From an uncultured Oceanospirillales bacterium (GTDB taxonomy: Bacteria > Pseudomonadota > Gammaproteobacteria > Xanthomonadales > SZUA-36), in the NCBI GenBank assembly GCA_913055655.1, contig CAJXKA010000001.1, positions 868,842 to 932,841 on the forward strand: DNA of 64,000 nucleotides. The letters are read 5' to 3'. Positions 19,968-28,849 of this stretch are shown here, one piece after another (position 1 is the stretch's first letter; each line of letters opens with the position of its first letter). The notes beneath the pieces are model-generated. The model ran no database searches. It was not told the DNA's origin and saw only the letters and a list, made by a program, of their open reading frames with translations. A program made the translations under genes and the position numbers.

Positions 19968-20740
19968 TGTGCGGCAAGGCCTCGGTATCAAGCCTGGCCT
20001 GGAAAGACATCTATGCGTGGGCGAACCTGCTGGTGCCGCCTGACGGCCTGCCGGAAGACCCCGAAACCCGAATCAATATTTCACCTTCCCGCATACCGCG
20101 CCGGTCGGAACCGGACGTCGTGACCTGGGAAACCCTGCCCGCCACGGTCGCACAGCCCAACCAGGACACCTGCTGGTCGGGGGATGCCACCTGGCCGTTC
20201 CTGCCGCCATGGTCGGGTGGCAGCCTGCCAATCCTCAAAAACGGCAAATTGCTTTCAACCGCCAACGCCAGGCTCCGCCACGACGATTCCCCGTTCGCAC
20301 CCACATTCATGCCAGCGTGGAAAAGCCAAAGGCGCGCGGTGGTCTGGGTATCGTGGTTTTATGAATTCGATGGACGCACGCACCCCAAGGTGCCTTACGC
20401 CGTATTTCCGCTTGGATTGCCATTCTGGCCGATGGCCGCGCTCGCGTCGGCCGCGAAGGATGGGCAGCCACCGTCCGTGGCGATTATTACCGTGGAACCA
20501 AACCGGGTACTTCAATCCGTGGGCCATCATCGCAGCCCGGCATTGCTGCAAACCCCGGAAGAAGTACGGGCGTGGCTGCAGGGACCACCGGAAACCGCGC
20601 TTTCGCTGCTGAGACCTTACCCGGACGAAGAAATGGGCGTCGAAACCGTGCCCATGGCGATCAAGATTCCCGGCAACCAGGACGTGCCATTACCGGAGCC
20701 GCTGGTTCACCACCCCCAGGGTTTCCGGCCTTTGTCCTGA
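19967..20740 (+). CDS. SRAP (YedK/HMCES-like) abasic-site DNA-protein crosslink protein
   Basis: 257 residues beginning MCG, which exposes the conserved Cys2 nucleophile. Other SRAP residues are recognisable: Asn100 and Arg102 in TANARLR, Glu133 in WFYEFDG, and His187 in VGHHRSP (canonical form H-x-R-M-P). Such proteins form a stable thiazolidine link with abasic sites in single-stranded DNA and shield them. The match is more divergent than E. coli YedK: the first strand motif lacks the usual MCGRF and the Met of HxRMP is Ser. Probably translationally coupled to the lipoprotein upstream. Confidence 0.78.
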   Translation: MCGKASVSSLAWKDIYAWANLLVPPDGLPEDPETRINISPSRIPRRSEPDVVTWETLPATVAQPNQDTCWSGDATWPFLPPWSGGSLPILKNGKLLSTANARLRHDDSPFAPTFMPAWKSQRRAVVWVSWFYEFDGRTHPKVPYAVFPLGLPFWPMAALASAAKDGQPPSVAIITVEPNRVLQSVGHHRSPALLQTPEEVRAWLQGPPETALSLLRPYPDEEMGVETVPMAIKIPGNQDVPLPEPLVHHPQGFRPLS

Positions 20741-21198
20741 CGCCCCGAGTGCGACACGCTGACGCGCGATGTATAGAAATTGTCATCACGGTAAGGCCAG
20801 CTTGATGTGTCTGTCGACTGATGACTTGCCCCGGGACGGGTCAGGTCATACCCGGTCAGGACGGTTTTGCCCCCATCGGTTTTACGTCCGGAATCCGTGC
20901 CGTTATCGGTATGGCGGCTTTTCGCCGACGGACTGAGCGTTGCGTGGTGCGCGCCCTTGCCCTCGGAAAATGACCGCGAAGCGGCGCGGTAGCTTGAATG
21001 CCTGGACCAGCCCCAGGGACTGGGCGCGGCGGACAACCCGGAATTAATGTGGGCGAGACGAGCAGCTGATCGACGACGTGACCTGCTGGAAAGGCGCCCA
21101 AACCCTTCTGAACCGTGACCGGTGAGCCCTCGCAATGCCCAGATGACGAGCACCGCAACGGTGAAACATACCAACGCAAGAACAACGTAGATCAACAT
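20707..21198 (-). CDS. Hypothetical single-pass membrane protein (uncertain)
   Basis: A possible 163-residue product starting at ATG 21198, which follows GGGGAG (21212-21207) with 8-base spacing. A convincing membrane helix comes first (MLIYVVLALVCFTVAVLVIW), then an Arg/Ser-rich, low-complexity tail without recognisable domain. The last 11 codons are antisense to the SRAP gene. An extended -10 (TGGTACACT, about 21276-21284) and TTGATT lie upstream. The tail may be non-coding or frameshifted; only the N-terminal part looks protein-like. The rest of 20741-21296 holds nothing else I can support. Confidence 0.35.
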   Translation of the reverse strand: MLIYVVLALVCFTVAVLVIWALRGLTGHGSEGFGRLSSRSRRRSAARLAHINSGLSAAPSPWGWSRHSSYRAASRSFSEGKGAHHATLSPSAKSRHTDNGTDSGRKTDGGKTVLTGYDLTRPGASHQSTDTSSWPYRDDNFYTSRVSVSHSGRQDKGRKPWGW

Positions 21199-21296
21199 AT
21201 CCCGAGCTCCCCAAGCTCGTTCCGCCTCCTTCGGAACCGAAATGGACGTCATTCCCTGACTTGGTGTAACAAAAGTGTACCATACATACCTGTTAA

Positions 21297-22166
21297 TCAA
21301 GGAAAGGTTGGTGACGACTGCCCCATGCGTTTATTCCTGACCTGTTCAACCAACTTCTCCATGGCCGCCCTGGGCGCGCCAACAACGCCCCGTGCCGCTT
21401 TACTGTTGTAGGCAGGATTCCAGGTCACGTCACCCGGCGGGCCATCAGGATAGCGCTCCCCGTCCCAGTGCTCTCCAGTTCGGATCGCGACCAGGACCAG
21501 CCCCTCCGGGTGCACCGAAACGAGGCCGCCACCCGACGCGCCGGGGCCCTCGTCCGGACAGCCATCAAGCCAGTGCCCCGGCCAGGCGCCCCCACCAATA
21601 TCGGCGGTTGTCGACAACGTTGCGCGGCAGGGCCCTGTCACCTCGATGCGCTGCCGGCCGGCATTCCACGCGACCAGGTAAAACGCATCTTCATCTTCAG
21701 CAATTGACCATTTCGAACCTGGAAAAGGCAAAGGCCGGGCTGACCGCAGGACACCAGGGTTAACGGACACGTAAATGAGTGCCCAGTCGCCCGAGCCCTG
21801 GCCAGGGTCGGAAGCGTCGGCCGAGGGGTCGAAGCTTCCGGCCACAAACAGGGAATCGTCGATGTCTGCGGCGTAACCGGGGAGCTGCGCCAGGCCACGA
21901 AAATGAAAACGGCAGCGGTCAAACCGCCGCCGCTTTTCCAGGTCGTAAAACACGTGCGCGGCCGATGCAATAAACAGCCCCGGAAGTCCATCTGCGTCCT
22001 GGCCCGGATCCACGATCACCGCCGATCCTCGAATCGCCCCGTCACACTCGATCGTTCCGGCTGACAGCGACAGGTCGGCGGGCGCCAAAGCTGTGCCTGC
22101 CGCAAGGCAGCGGCTAGCACCCAGCAATAGCGCCATGATCAGGATGATTCGGGATTTCACGTTCAA
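21297..22166 (-). CDS. Secreted trypsin-like serine protease
   Basis: 289 residues with a signal peptide (about 1-22). A chymotrypsin-fold triad can be traced: His71 in FIASAAHVFYD, Asp127 in GSGDWALIYV and Ser201 in GPGASGGGLVSV, each in the expected local setting (TAAHC, DIAL, GDSGG). A Cys pair around Cys192 and others may form disulfides. Likely a periplasmic or secreted endopeptidase; no pro-domain or PDZ is present, so it is not a DegP protein. Divergent from tusA. Substrate unknown. Confidence 0.75.
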   Translation of the reverse strand: MNVKSRIILIMALLLGASRCLAAGTALAPADLSLSAGTIECDGAIRGSAVIVDPGQDADGLPGLFIASAAHVFYDLEKRRRFDRCRFHFRGLAQLPGYAADIDDSLFVAGSFDPSADASDPGQGSGDWALIYVSVNPGVLRSARPLPFPGSKWSIAEDEDAFYLVAWNAGRQRIEVTGPCRATLSTTADIGGGAWPGHWLDGCPDEGPGASGGGLVSVHPEGLVLVAIRTGEHWDGERYPDGPPGDVTWNPAYNSKAARGVVGAPRAAMEKLVEQVRNKRMGQSSPTFP

Positions 22167-22230
22167 CAGCGTAGCCGCGGCTTGGCGCGCTTGCCAGCGT
22201 CACCGATAATGCGCGAATGAGAATACGACG

Positions 22231-22479
22231 ATGGATAACGGCATGCACAGGCTGGATGCCCGGGGCCTGATGTGCCCGGAGCCGGTGCGTCGGGCCGAAA
22301 CCGAAAGCCGTGCGCTGGCGCCGGGTGAAGAATTGCGCATCCTGGTCACAGACCCGGCCGCCCCGCTGGACCTGGAAGCCTGGTGCCTGCGTCGCGGCCA
22401 CCGATGGCTTGGCATTTCAACGGTTGGAGACGGGGCCCATGAAATCAGGGTCACCATCGCCTTGCCCTCTTCAGGCTGA
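22231..22479 (+). CDS. TusA family sulfur carrier protein
   Basis: 82 residues with the family signature LDARGLMCPEPVRRAE; Cys15 is the persulfide-carrying residue of the CPxP motif. TusA proteins relay sulfur from IscS to tRNA thiolation and to molybdenum-cofactor enzymes. Its position just in front of moaC and the other moa genes suggests a sulfur-relay role in Moco assembly or an independent TusA paralogue. An internal ATG at codon 5 is an alternative start. moaC follows after 13 bases. Confidence 0.9.
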   Translation: MDNGMHRLDARGLMCPEPVRRAETESRALAPGEELRILVTDPAAPLDLEAWCLRRGHRWLGISTVGDGAHEIRVTIALPSSG

Positions 22480-22492
22480 AACAGGAACACCC

Positions 22493-23005
22493 ATGACAGA
22501 ACGCAACCCCGCGCACACAACGGCCATGGCGGATGTCCATGCAAAGCCCGTCACCCGTCGTCGTGCACTCGCACATGGCAGGATCATCGTCGGAGAAGCG
22601 GCCCTTGAAAAGGTCGCCTCGGGGCAATTGCCCAAGGGCGACGCCCTGCCAATGGCGGAACTGGCCGGCATCCTGGGCGCGAAAGCGACTTCCACGCTGA
22701 TCCCGCTCTGCCACCCCATTTCCTTGAGCCGGGTGGCCGTCCACACGCGGCTCGATGAGCAAGGTCATGCGATAGACGTTTACGCACTGGCAGAAATCTC
22801 GGAGAGAACGGGTGTCGAAATGGAAGCCTTAACCGGCGCCACCGTGTCGTTACTGACGCTCTGGGACCTGGTCAAGCCGGTCAACCCGGCCCTGCGAATC
22901 GAAGATGTTCGGCTGCTGTTCAAGTCAGGGGGCAAGCATGGAGAGTGGCGCCACCCGGGGGGGCTGGACGCGTATGCGGCCGAAATCCTCGGCGTCAGTC
23001 AATGA
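22493..23005 (+). CDS. moaC: Cyclic pyranopterin monophosphate synthase MoaC
   Basis: 170 residues. Conserved MoaC elements: MADVHAKPVTRRRALAHGRI, the LIPLCHPISLSRV segment (active-site His), TGVEMEALTGATVSLLTLWDLVKPVNP and the C-terminal LLFKSGGKHGEW with catalytic Lys. Converts the MoaA product 3',8-cH2GTP into cPMP, the second step of Moco synthesis. The ATG at 22493 gives the family N-terminus. It overlaps the 3' end of moaE by 11 bases in convergent orientation. Confidence 0.96.
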   Translation: MTERNPAHTTAMADVHAKPVTRRRALAHGRIIVGEAALEKVASGQLPKGDALPMAELAGILGAKATSTLIPLCHPISLSRVAVHTRLDEQGHAIDVYALAEISERTGVEMEALTGATVSLLTLWDLVKPVNPALRIEDVRLLFKSGGKHGEWRHPGGLDAYAAEILGVSQ

Positions 23006-23423
23006 CGGGCCGCTGGCAGTTCACCCACTCTGCCGGCCCGTCCACATAGTGTTCGCGTTTCCAGATGGGCAACCGCGCCTTGATCTCATCGATAATGAAC
23101 CGTGCGGCTTCAAATGCCTCACCCCGGTGGTCGCCGATCACGCCAACCACCACGGCCACCGCACCGATCTCAAGCGTGCCGACCGCATGCACGCAGACCG
23201 CGTCACGAATCGGCCAGCGACGGGCCGCCTCGGCCAGGACCACCTCGCCCTCACTGACCGCCAGGGGCTCGTGGGCTTCGTATTCCAGGCCCGTGACATC
23301 ACGGCCCTCGTTGTGATTGCGCACGCGGCCCTCGAACACGACGGCAGCACCGCACCGGTCGTCCTGCAACGACGCCGTCACGGCGGCCATATCCAGCCCG
23401 CCCTGCTGAATCGCCATCTTCAT
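22995..23423 (-). CDS. moaE: Molybdopterin synthase catalytic subunit MoaE
   Basis: 142 residues. Visible motifs: GAAVVFEGRVRNHNEGRDVTGLEYEAHEPLA, then AVCVHAVGTLEIGAVAVVVGVIGDHRGEAFEAARFIIDEIKARLPIWKREHY, including the catalytic Lys of the IKxRLPIWK stretch. With MoaD it inserts the dithiolene sulfurs into cPMP. Its start overlaps the end of moaD by 4 bases on the same strand, so moaA-moaD-moaE are translationally coupled. Confidence 0.96.
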   Translation of the reverse strand: MKMAIQQGGLDMAAVTASLQDDRCGAAVVFEGRVRNHNEGRDVTGLEYEAHEPLAVSEGEVVLAEAARRWPIRDAVCVHAVGTLEIGAVAVVVGVIGDHRGEAFEAARFIIDEIKARLPIWKREHYVDGPAEWVNCQRPVID

Positions 23424-23662
23424 CCGCCGGCCACCGGCGGGAAAAACAGCACCTCGTCGCCGTTCCTGACCGCGGTCGACCAGTCCGCCATTTTTTCGTT
23501 GACCGCCACCAGCGACGCTTCGGGCCGGAATAATCGGGGAAACTGCTGAAGGCAGGCCTCGAAGACGTCATCGACCGTTTCGGCATCGGTTTCGAGCAAC
23601 ACCGCGTCAGTGCCCGCGAACTCCCGGAACGCGGCGAAAAAGCGAACCTGGATCGAATGCAT
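23420..23662 (-). CDS. moaD: Molybdopterin synthase sulfur-carrier subunit MoaD
   Basis: 80 residues, ubiquitin-like beta-grasp fold: HSIQVRFFAAFREFAGTD at the start and VLFFPPVAGG at the end. The terminal Gly-Gly is adenylated by MoeB and thiocarboxylated. Start ATG 23662 overlaps the moaA stop (TAATG); a longer open frame upstream merely runs antisense-free through moaA in another frame and is not used. Partner of MoaE. Confidence 0.95.
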   Translation of the reverse strand: MHSIQVRFFAAFREFAGTDAVLLETDAETVDDVFEACLQQFPRLFRPEASLVAVNEKMADWSTAVRNGDEVLFFPPVAGG

Positions 23663-24732
23663 TACCCGCCCATCCGGTACATCTCGACGCGGGGGTCCGC
23701 GTCGCCGGCCTGGCCGCGGATCTCGCTGTAGCGGTCTTCGCGGCCGGACCACAGCCCCGCCAGGTAATCTACCAAACGCTGGGAATCGTGCTCACCACGG
23801 ACAATGGGACGCAGCAATGTTCCCCGCGAGGCGAACAGGCAACTGTAAAACGTGCCGTCGGCGGCCACGCGGGCACGCGTACATTGCCCGCAGAAGGGTT
23901 CCGTTACCGAGGAAATGAATCCGACCTCGCCACGGCCGTCCTTGAAGCGCCAGCGCCGGGCCGGCGCGCTGGCAGACTGACGCTCGACGGGCTCGATGGG
24001 CCAGCGCCGGTGGATCTGTTCGCGCAGCGTCGCGCCCGGGGTCACGTCACCGGGCGTCCAGTGATTGCTGTGACCCACATCCATGAACTCGATCAGGCGC
24101 ACCACGTGGCCCGTGCCACGAAAATGCCCGACCAGGTCAAGAATGCCTTTATCGTTTACCCCCTGCTGCACCACCGTGTTGATCTTGATGGCCCCGAACC
24201 CCGCGTCCTCGGCGGCTTTAATGCCGTCCAGTACCTCGCGGGCACTGCCACGTCCGCCTGACATCCGGGCGAAAGTGGCCTCGTCGAGACTGTCCAGGCT
24301 GACCGTAATCCGTCCAAGGCCGGCTGCTTTCAGTTCCCCGGCAAACCGCGGTAGCAATATGCCGTTCGTGGTCAGCGCCAGGTCATCGATCGCACCAATT
24401 CCGGCCAGGCGCCGGACCAGCCCGACAAGCCCCCGGCGCAGTAGCGGCTCGCCGCCTGTTAACCGAACCTTGTGCACACCGATGCACGTAAACGCGCGGA
24501 CCAGTCGCTCAATCTCGTCATCGGTCAGGAGGGATTCGCGCGGCAGGAACACACCCTGCCCCTGCAGGGAATCGGCCGGCATGCAGTAGCCGCAACGGAG
24601 ATTGCAACGATCGAGTACCGAGATTCTCAGGTCTCGCAGCGGCCGTCCCAGCCGGTCGCGCACGGCGATGGCAGGCGCCTCGGGCGCCGGTTTTCGAATG
24701 CGAAGGATGTCGGAGTGGGCAGATGAACTCAT
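23662..24732 (-). CDS. moaA: GTP 3',8-cyclase MoaA
   Basis: 356 residues. N-terminal radical-SAM motif LDRCNLRCGYCMP, then TGGEPLLRRGL and VSLDSLDEATF, and the C-terminal cluster Cys set in EPFCGQCTRARVAADGTFYSCLFA. Converts GTP to 3',8-cH2GTP, the first Moco step. The usual C-terminal Gly-Gly, which many MoaA enzymes need for activation, is present (the protein ends MYRMGG). First gene of moaA-moaD-moaE on the minus strand. The molybdate importer modABC lies 20 kb away. Confidence 0.96.
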   Translation of the reverse strand: MSSSAHSDILRIRKPAPEAPAIAVRDRLGRPLRDLRISVLDRCNLRCGYCMPADSLQGQGVFLPRESLLTDDEIERLVRAFTCIGVHKVRLTGGEPLLRRGLVGLVRRLAGIGAIDDLALTTNGILLPRFAGELKAAGLGRITVSLDSLDEATFARMSGGRGSAREVLDGIKAAEDAGFGAIKINTVVQQGVNDKGILDLVGHFRGTGHVVRLIEFMDVGHSNHWTPGDVTPGATLREQIHRRWPIEPVERQSASAPARRWRFKDGRGEVGFISSVTEPFCGQCTRARVAADGTFYSCLFASRGTLLRPIVRGEHDSQRLVDYLAGLWSGREDRYSEIRGQAGDADPRVEMYRMGG

Positions 24733-24759
24733 TGGCCAAGATTCTAACGCTTCACGGGG

Positions 24760-25137
24760 TCAGAATTCCTGTTTCAGCATTCGCCGGTCAAGGTGACGCC
24801 ACATGTACTCGTGGAACGGGCGCTCCTTGCCCTTTAGCGCCAGTTCAAACGTCCTGGCCAGCAGACGCGCTTCACGGCGTCGATGCCAGCTGGTCAGGAG
24901 CCAGGCGCCGGATACCAGCAAAGTGGCCAGAACGAAATGAATCCACCCCGCCAGCCAGCCGATCGCACAGGCCATTAAAACAATCCAGAAAACAGCGGTA
25001 CCCACGCGACGTTTATGCAGCGCCTCGAACTGGGCCTCGCGAAATGCGCTCACATAGGCATGCGGCGTATCCTCGCAAAGCAGGAAATACTTTTCGTAGT
25101 ACGGCGTACTCCGGTGAGCCCTGATGGGGTAGATCAT
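24760..25137 (-). CDS. Hypothetical membrane protein
   Basis: 125 residues. A polar N-terminus (MIYPIRAHRSTPYYEKYFLLCEDTPHAYVSAFREAQFEALHKRR), two closely spaced membrane helices (about 47-63 and 66-85) and a basic amphipathic C-terminus. I do not recognise the family. It lies between moaA (27 bases downstream on the same strand) and tRNA-Ser, whose terminator sits at 25196-25221; a distinct promoter must lie in 25138-25195. Confidence 0.6.
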   Translation of the reverse strand: MIYPIRAHRSTPYYEKYFLLCEDTPHAYVSAFREAQFEALHKRRVGTAVFWIVLMACAIGWLAGWIHFVLATLLVSGAWLLTSWHRRREARLLARTFELALKGKERPFHEYMWRHLDRRMLKQEF

Positions 25138-25195
25138 GCTGGAACACCTGCTCCGCAGTCGTGATGAGCTCCCCTCCCGCCCTTATTCTAGACAA

Positions 25196-25221
25196 GAAAA
25201 AACCCGCCGTGGCGGGTTTAT
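25196..25221 (-). terminator. Intrinsic terminator after tRNA-Ser(GCU)
   Basis: On the minus strand AAACCCGCC-A-CGGCGGGTTT followed by TTTT: a strong GC stem with a U-tract, starting about 10 bases after the tRNA CCA. Confidence 0.85.
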
Positions 25222-25229
25222 TCAAAGTA

Positions 25230-25322
25230 TGGCGGAGAGGGAGGGATTCGAACCCTCGATACGGCTATAAACCGTATACTCCCTTAGCAGGGGAGCGCCT
25301 TCAGCCACTCGGCCACCTCTCC
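25230..25322 (-). tRNA. tRNA-Ser (anticodon GCU)
   Basis: 93-nt class II tRNA with encoded CCA (25232-25230). Acceptor GGAGAGG pairs with CCUCUCC; the anticodon loop CUGCUAA gives anticodon GCU, reading AGC and AGU; the long variable arm (TATACGGTTTATAGCCGTA) and GGTTCGAATCC T-arm are clear. It follows csrA closely in the conserved gammaproteobacterial order alaS-csrA-tRNA-Ser and has its own promoter inside the end of csrA. Confidence 0.97.
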
Positions 25323-25363
25323 TTGTTCATGTCACCTGGCCCGGCCGGGCCGAGCGAGGCGCA

Positions 25364-25392
25364 AGGATACCTTTAACTGTCCGGTTCGTCAC
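25364..25392 (-). promoter_or_regulatory. Probable promoter of tRNA-Ser(GCU), inside the csrA 3' end
   Basis: Minus strand GTGACG (25392-25387), 17-base spacer, TATCCT (25369-25364) followed by TGCGCC. The core GGTATCCTTGCGC is identical to that before tRNA-Ser(UGA) at 246-258. The -35 lies within the last codons of csrA. Confidence 0.55.
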
Positions 25393-25555
25393 GCTCCGCG
25401 AGGATACGTTTGAAAATTTCTTCGCGGTGCACCTGGACTTCCGGGGGTGCGTCAATGCCGATGCGAATCTGGTTGCCCTTAACGCCCAGCACGGTGACCG
25501 TTACGTTCTCACCGATTACGAGCTTCTCGCCTACCCGTCTTGTAAGTATGAGCAT
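25373..25555 (-). CDS. csrA: Carbon storage regulator CsrA/RsmA
   Basis: 60 residues, full length. [48 protein letters not shown] matches CsrA; Arg6/Arg7 and Arg44, which contact GGA in RNA loops, are conserved. Dimeric RNA-binding protein that represses or stabilises mRNAs by binding A(N)GGA near ribosome sites. Its own leader carries three AAGGA motifs, and two RNAs resembling CsrA sponges are encoded at 51.9-52.5 kb, so the window holds most of a Csr circuit. Confidence 0.97.
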   Translation of the reverse strand: MLILTRRVGEKLVIGENVTVTVLGVKGNQIRIGIDAPPEVQVHREEIFKRILAERDEPDS

Positions 25556-25623
25556 GAGTACCTTCCTTTGGCCTCAGGCCGTCTGGTCCTTTTATGCAAA
25601 GTCTTAACGACTCATTTTCCTTT
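25556..25623 (-). promoter_or_regulatory. csrA leader with CsrA-binding-like AAGGA motifs
   Basis: On the minus strand three A-A-A-G-G-A motifs occur at about 25623-25618, 25593-25587 and 25569-25564, the last overlapping the Shine-Dalgarno sequence of csrA and preceded by a small GGCCTGAGGCC hairpin. This is the layout expected for CsrA autorepression. Confidence 0.55.
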
Positions 25624-25678
25624 GCGCCAACCAAAGGGCCCGCTCAACCTTTGCGACACGTGTTGTTGCAACAGCCTC

Positions 25679-28312
25679 TTATTGATTTTCTTTCACCCAT
25701 GTCCCGACGGACGCGAGCGCCGTTTCCAGCGCTCCAGGCTGATTTCCACCAGCCTGGGCGAAGTCGGGGCGGCCACCGCCTTTGCCACCGACCTGTTGCG
25801 CAACAAAGTTTACCAGATCGCCGGCTTTTATCCGAACAACCAGGTCTTTCGTGATTCCCGCCGCCAGGCGGACCTTGTCATCGTCTACCGCCGCCAGGAC
25901 CACCACGGCGCTCCCCAGGCTGTCCTTGAGGTGATCCACGGCGTCGCGGAGGTTACGGGAATCCGCTCCGTCCAGGCGGGTGGCCAACACCTTGGTCCCG
26001 GCGATGTCCTGTGCCTTGCTGAGCAAGGCCTCGCTGCCGGAGGTCGCCATCGATGCCTTCAGCGCTTCGAGTTCCTTTTCCAACTCACGGTTTCTGTCGA
26101 GAATCTGTATCAGGCGCTTCTCAACTGAATCAGTACCAACCTTCAAAGTGGCTGCCACGTCCTGCAGCGTGGATTCCTGCGACTGTACGGCCGCCACCGC
26201 GCACTCACCAGCCACCGCGATAATTCGTCGGATGCCGGCGCCCACGGCGGTCTCGGACACGATCTTGAACTGGCCGATATCACCGACCCGTGAGACATGG
26301 GTACCACCGCAAAGTTCGACGGACAGGTCACCGAAACGCATCACCCGCACCTGGTCGCCGTATTTCTCACCGAACAGCGCCATCGCGCCCGTTTCAAGCG
26401 CCTTGTCAAAGTCCATGACCTCGGCCGTGGCCGCCGGGTTTTCACGGATATCGGCGTTGACCCGCTTTTCGATCGTGCGCAGTTCTTCGCTGGTGACCTG
26501 ACGCGGGTGTGAAAAATCGAACCTGAGATGATCAGGCGCCACCAGGGAACCGCGCTGTTCCACGTGATCGCCCAGCAGGTCCTGCAGCGCCTTGTGCAGC
26601 AGGTGCGTGGCCGAATGATGCAACACCACGTTCCGGCGCCGGGCGGTGTCAATCGCGGCCGTGACGTTGTCGCCCACGCGCAACTCCCCCTGTTCCAGGG
26701 TGCCCACGTGCCCGTGGAACACGCCGCCCAGCTTCTGTGTGTCTTCGACTCGGAACCGTCCATCCCCGGATTCCAGCTGGCCGGTGTCACCGACCTGGCC
26801 GCCGGATTCCGCGTAGAACGGTGTCCGGTCGAGCACGATAATCGCCTCGTCACCTCCACCGATCGCGTCTACGGCCTTGCCACCGACCAGGATGCCGGTC
26901 ACCTTTGCGTCCGCGGTGCCCGTTTCGTAGCCCAGGAATTCACCGGGGGCCAGCCGGCTGAGTGCGTCGGCGCTGACGGAGGCGGCCTTGAACTGCTTGG
27001 CATCGCGGCCACGCTGTTTCTGTTCCGCCATCGCGGCATCGAACCCGGCCTTGTCCACCACCAGCCCCTCTTCGCGGGCGATGTCCTGGGTCAGGTCCAG
27101 CGGGAACCCATAGGTGTCATACAGCAGGAATGCGGTCTCGCCGTCAATCTGGCCACCCGTTTCCTGTTCGTCCATCACTTTGCGGAGAATGCCGAGACCC
27201 GTGTCCAGCGTGCGAGCGAACCGCTTTTCCTCCTCGGCCAGGGCTTTCGCGATGCGTTCGCCCTCTTCCACCAGGATCGGGTAGGCCTCGCCCATGACCG
27301 CCGCCAGCGGCGCGACCATTTCAGAGAAGAATGGCGTTTTCCGGCCCAGCATGAACCCGTGACGTACCGCCCGGCGAATGATTCGCCGCAGCACGTAACC
27401 CCGCCCCTCGTTCGATGGCAGGATGCCGTCGGCGACGAGAAAGGCACAGGCACGGATGTGGTCGGCGATCACCCGCAATGACTTGTTATCCCGGTCCGCG
27501 CAACCGGTCAGTTCTGCCGCGGCCGCCACCAGCGCCTGGAACTGGTCCGTCAGGTAATTATCATGCGTGCCCTGCAGTACGGCCGCGACGCGCTCCAGCC
27601 CCATGCCGGTATCCACGCACGGCGCCGGCAGGGGTGTCAGTTCACCGTCGTCACCCCGGTCAAACTGCATGAATACGAGGTTCCAGATCTCGACGAAACG
27701 GTCGCCGTCCTCGTTCTCGGTACCCGGCAACCCACCCTCGATTTCCGGGCCGTGGTCGTAAAAGATCTCGCTGCACGGGCCGCATGGGCCGGTGTCCCCC
27801 ATGGCCCAGAAATTGTCGCTGTCGTAGGCCGCCCCACCTGGCTTGTCACCGATCCTGAGCACGCGATCTTCGGCCAGGCCAATTTCATCGCGCCAGATAT
27901 CATGGGCTTCGTCGTCCGTGTGATACACGGTGACATACAGGCGATCCTTCGGCAGCCCCCATTTCTCCGTCAGCAGCTCCCAGGCGAAACGAATGGCATC
28001 CTGTTTGAAATAGTCACCGAAGCTGAAATTGCCCAGCATTTCGAAAAAGGTATGGTGGCGCGCGGTGTAACCGACCTGGTCAAGGTCGTTGTGCTTGCCA
28101 CCGGCGCGAACGCATTTCTGCGACGTTGTCGCACGCCGGTAAGGGCGTTTTTCCGCACCCAGGAAAACGTCCTTGAACTGGTTCATTCCCGCGTTGGTAA
28201 ACAGCAGGGTCGGGTCATCAGCGGGCACGAGCGAACTCGAGGACACGATCTTGTGCCCCTGTTCTTCAAAATAGCCCAGGAAGTCGGCGCGGATTTCGTT
28301 GCTGGTTTTCAC
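25679..28312 (-). CDS. alaS: Alanyl-tRNA synthetase
   Basis: 877 residues, usual length. Class II catalytic domain at the N-terminus ([79 protein letters not shown]), central editing domain with [12 protein letters not shown] and [17 protein letters not shown] zinc/editing motifs, and C-terminal oligomerisation/C-Ala domain. Charges tRNA-Ala and deacylates Ser/Gly-tRNA-Ala. About 120 bases precede csrA, containing the csrA leader. Confidence 0.97.
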   Translation of the reverse strand: MKTSNEIRADFLGYFEEQGHKIVSSSSLVPADDPTLLFTNAGMNQFKDVFLGAEKRPYRRATTSQKCVRAGGKHNDLDQVGYTARHHTFFEMLGNFSFGDYFKQDAIRFAWELLTEKWGLPKDRLYVTVYHTDDEAHDIWRDEIGLAEDRVLRIGDKPGGAAYDSDNFWAMGDTGPCGPCSEIFYDHGPEIEGGLPGTENEDGDRFVEIWNLVFMQFDRGDDGELTPLPAPCVDTGMGLERVAAVLQGTHDNYLTDQFQALVAAAAELTGCADRDNKSLRVIADHIRACAFLVADGILPSNEGRGYVLRRIIRRAVRHGFMLGRKTPFFSEMVAPLAAVMGEAYPILVEEGERIAKALAEEEKRFARTLDTGLGILRKVMDEQETGGQIDGETAFLLYDTYGFPLDLTQDIAREEGLVVDKAGFDAAMAEQKQRGRDAKQFKAASVSADALSRLAPGEFLGYETGTADAKVTGILVGGKAVDAIGGGDEAIIVLDRTPFYAESGGQVGDTGQLESGDGRFRVEDTQKLGGVFHGHVGTLEQGELRVGDNVTAAIDTARRRNVVLHHSATHLLHKALQDLLGDHVEQRGSLVAPDHLRFDFSHPRQVTSEELRTIEKRVNADIRENPAATAEVMDFDKALETGAMALFGEKYGDQVRVMRFGDLSVELCGGTHVSRVGDIGQFKIVSETAVGAGIRRIIAVAGECAVAAVQSQESTLQDVAATLKVGTDSVEKRLIQILDRNRELEKELEALKASMATSGSEALLSKAQDIAGTKVLATRLDGADSRNLRDAVDHLKDSLGSAVVVLAAVDDDKVRLAAGITKDLVVRIKAGDLVNFVAQQVGGKGGGRPDFAQAGGNQPGALETALASVGTWVKENQ

Positions 28313-28366
28313 GTTGTTCCGGAATTCAGGTACTGAAGACCTGAAAGGTATAGGCGCGGACCGGAA

Positions 28367-28849
28367 TTATCCAGCCTCGCGAAGGGAATCGATGGCGCGC
28401 ATGACCTGGTCATGGGTAAATCCGCGCCGGGTACCGCCCCGGTAGAGCCTGGCGCGCTCCCGCTGGTCCAGTTCACCACGCCAGTTCCGGTTCACCCATT
28501 CCGCCGCCCGGTCGTGCCAGCCGTCATCAAACGGTGCGAGCGCCGCTGCGGCCAGGTCGCTGTCGACACCCTTGCGCCCGAGTTCCATGCGAATTCGCAG
28601 TGGGCCGTACAGCCGTTCGACGCGATGGCGGGTAAAAACCTCGGCAAAGCGTTCGTCGCTGACCAGGCCTTCTTCCGCCAACGAAGCCACCGCATCATCA
28701 GCGGTGACTTCGTCGACCTTCCGGGCGACCAGCTTTCGGAACAGCTCCTGGCGCGTGTATTCACGTCGCGCCAGGTAGCGCATCGCAACGTCCCGGACCT
28801 CGGAAAGCGTATGGCCGTCTGTATTACTCAGCGACGGCCGCCTCGGCAT
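28367..28849 (-). CDS. recX: Regulatory protein RecX
   Basis: 160 residues, the usual RecX length. Three-helix repeats typical of the family: [52 protein letters not shown] and a terminal [13 protein letters not shown]. Binds inside the RecA filament groove and blocks its extension. Start ATG 28849 lies within the last codons of recA (26-base overlap, different frame), so expression depends on the recA transcript. The much longer upstream frame only shadows recA. Confidence 0.92.
   Translation of the reverse strand: MPRRPSLSNTDGHTLSEVRDVAMRYLARREYTRQELFRKLVARKVDEVTADDAVASLAEEGLVSDERFAEVFTRHRVERLYGPLRIRMELGRKGVDSDLAAAALAPFDDGWHDRAAEWVNRNWRGELDQRERARLYRGGTRRGFTHDQVMRAIDSLREAG

Noticed and set aside
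26528..27481. Long plus-strand frames opposite alaS
   Set aside because: Shadow of alaS; no independent start or motif.
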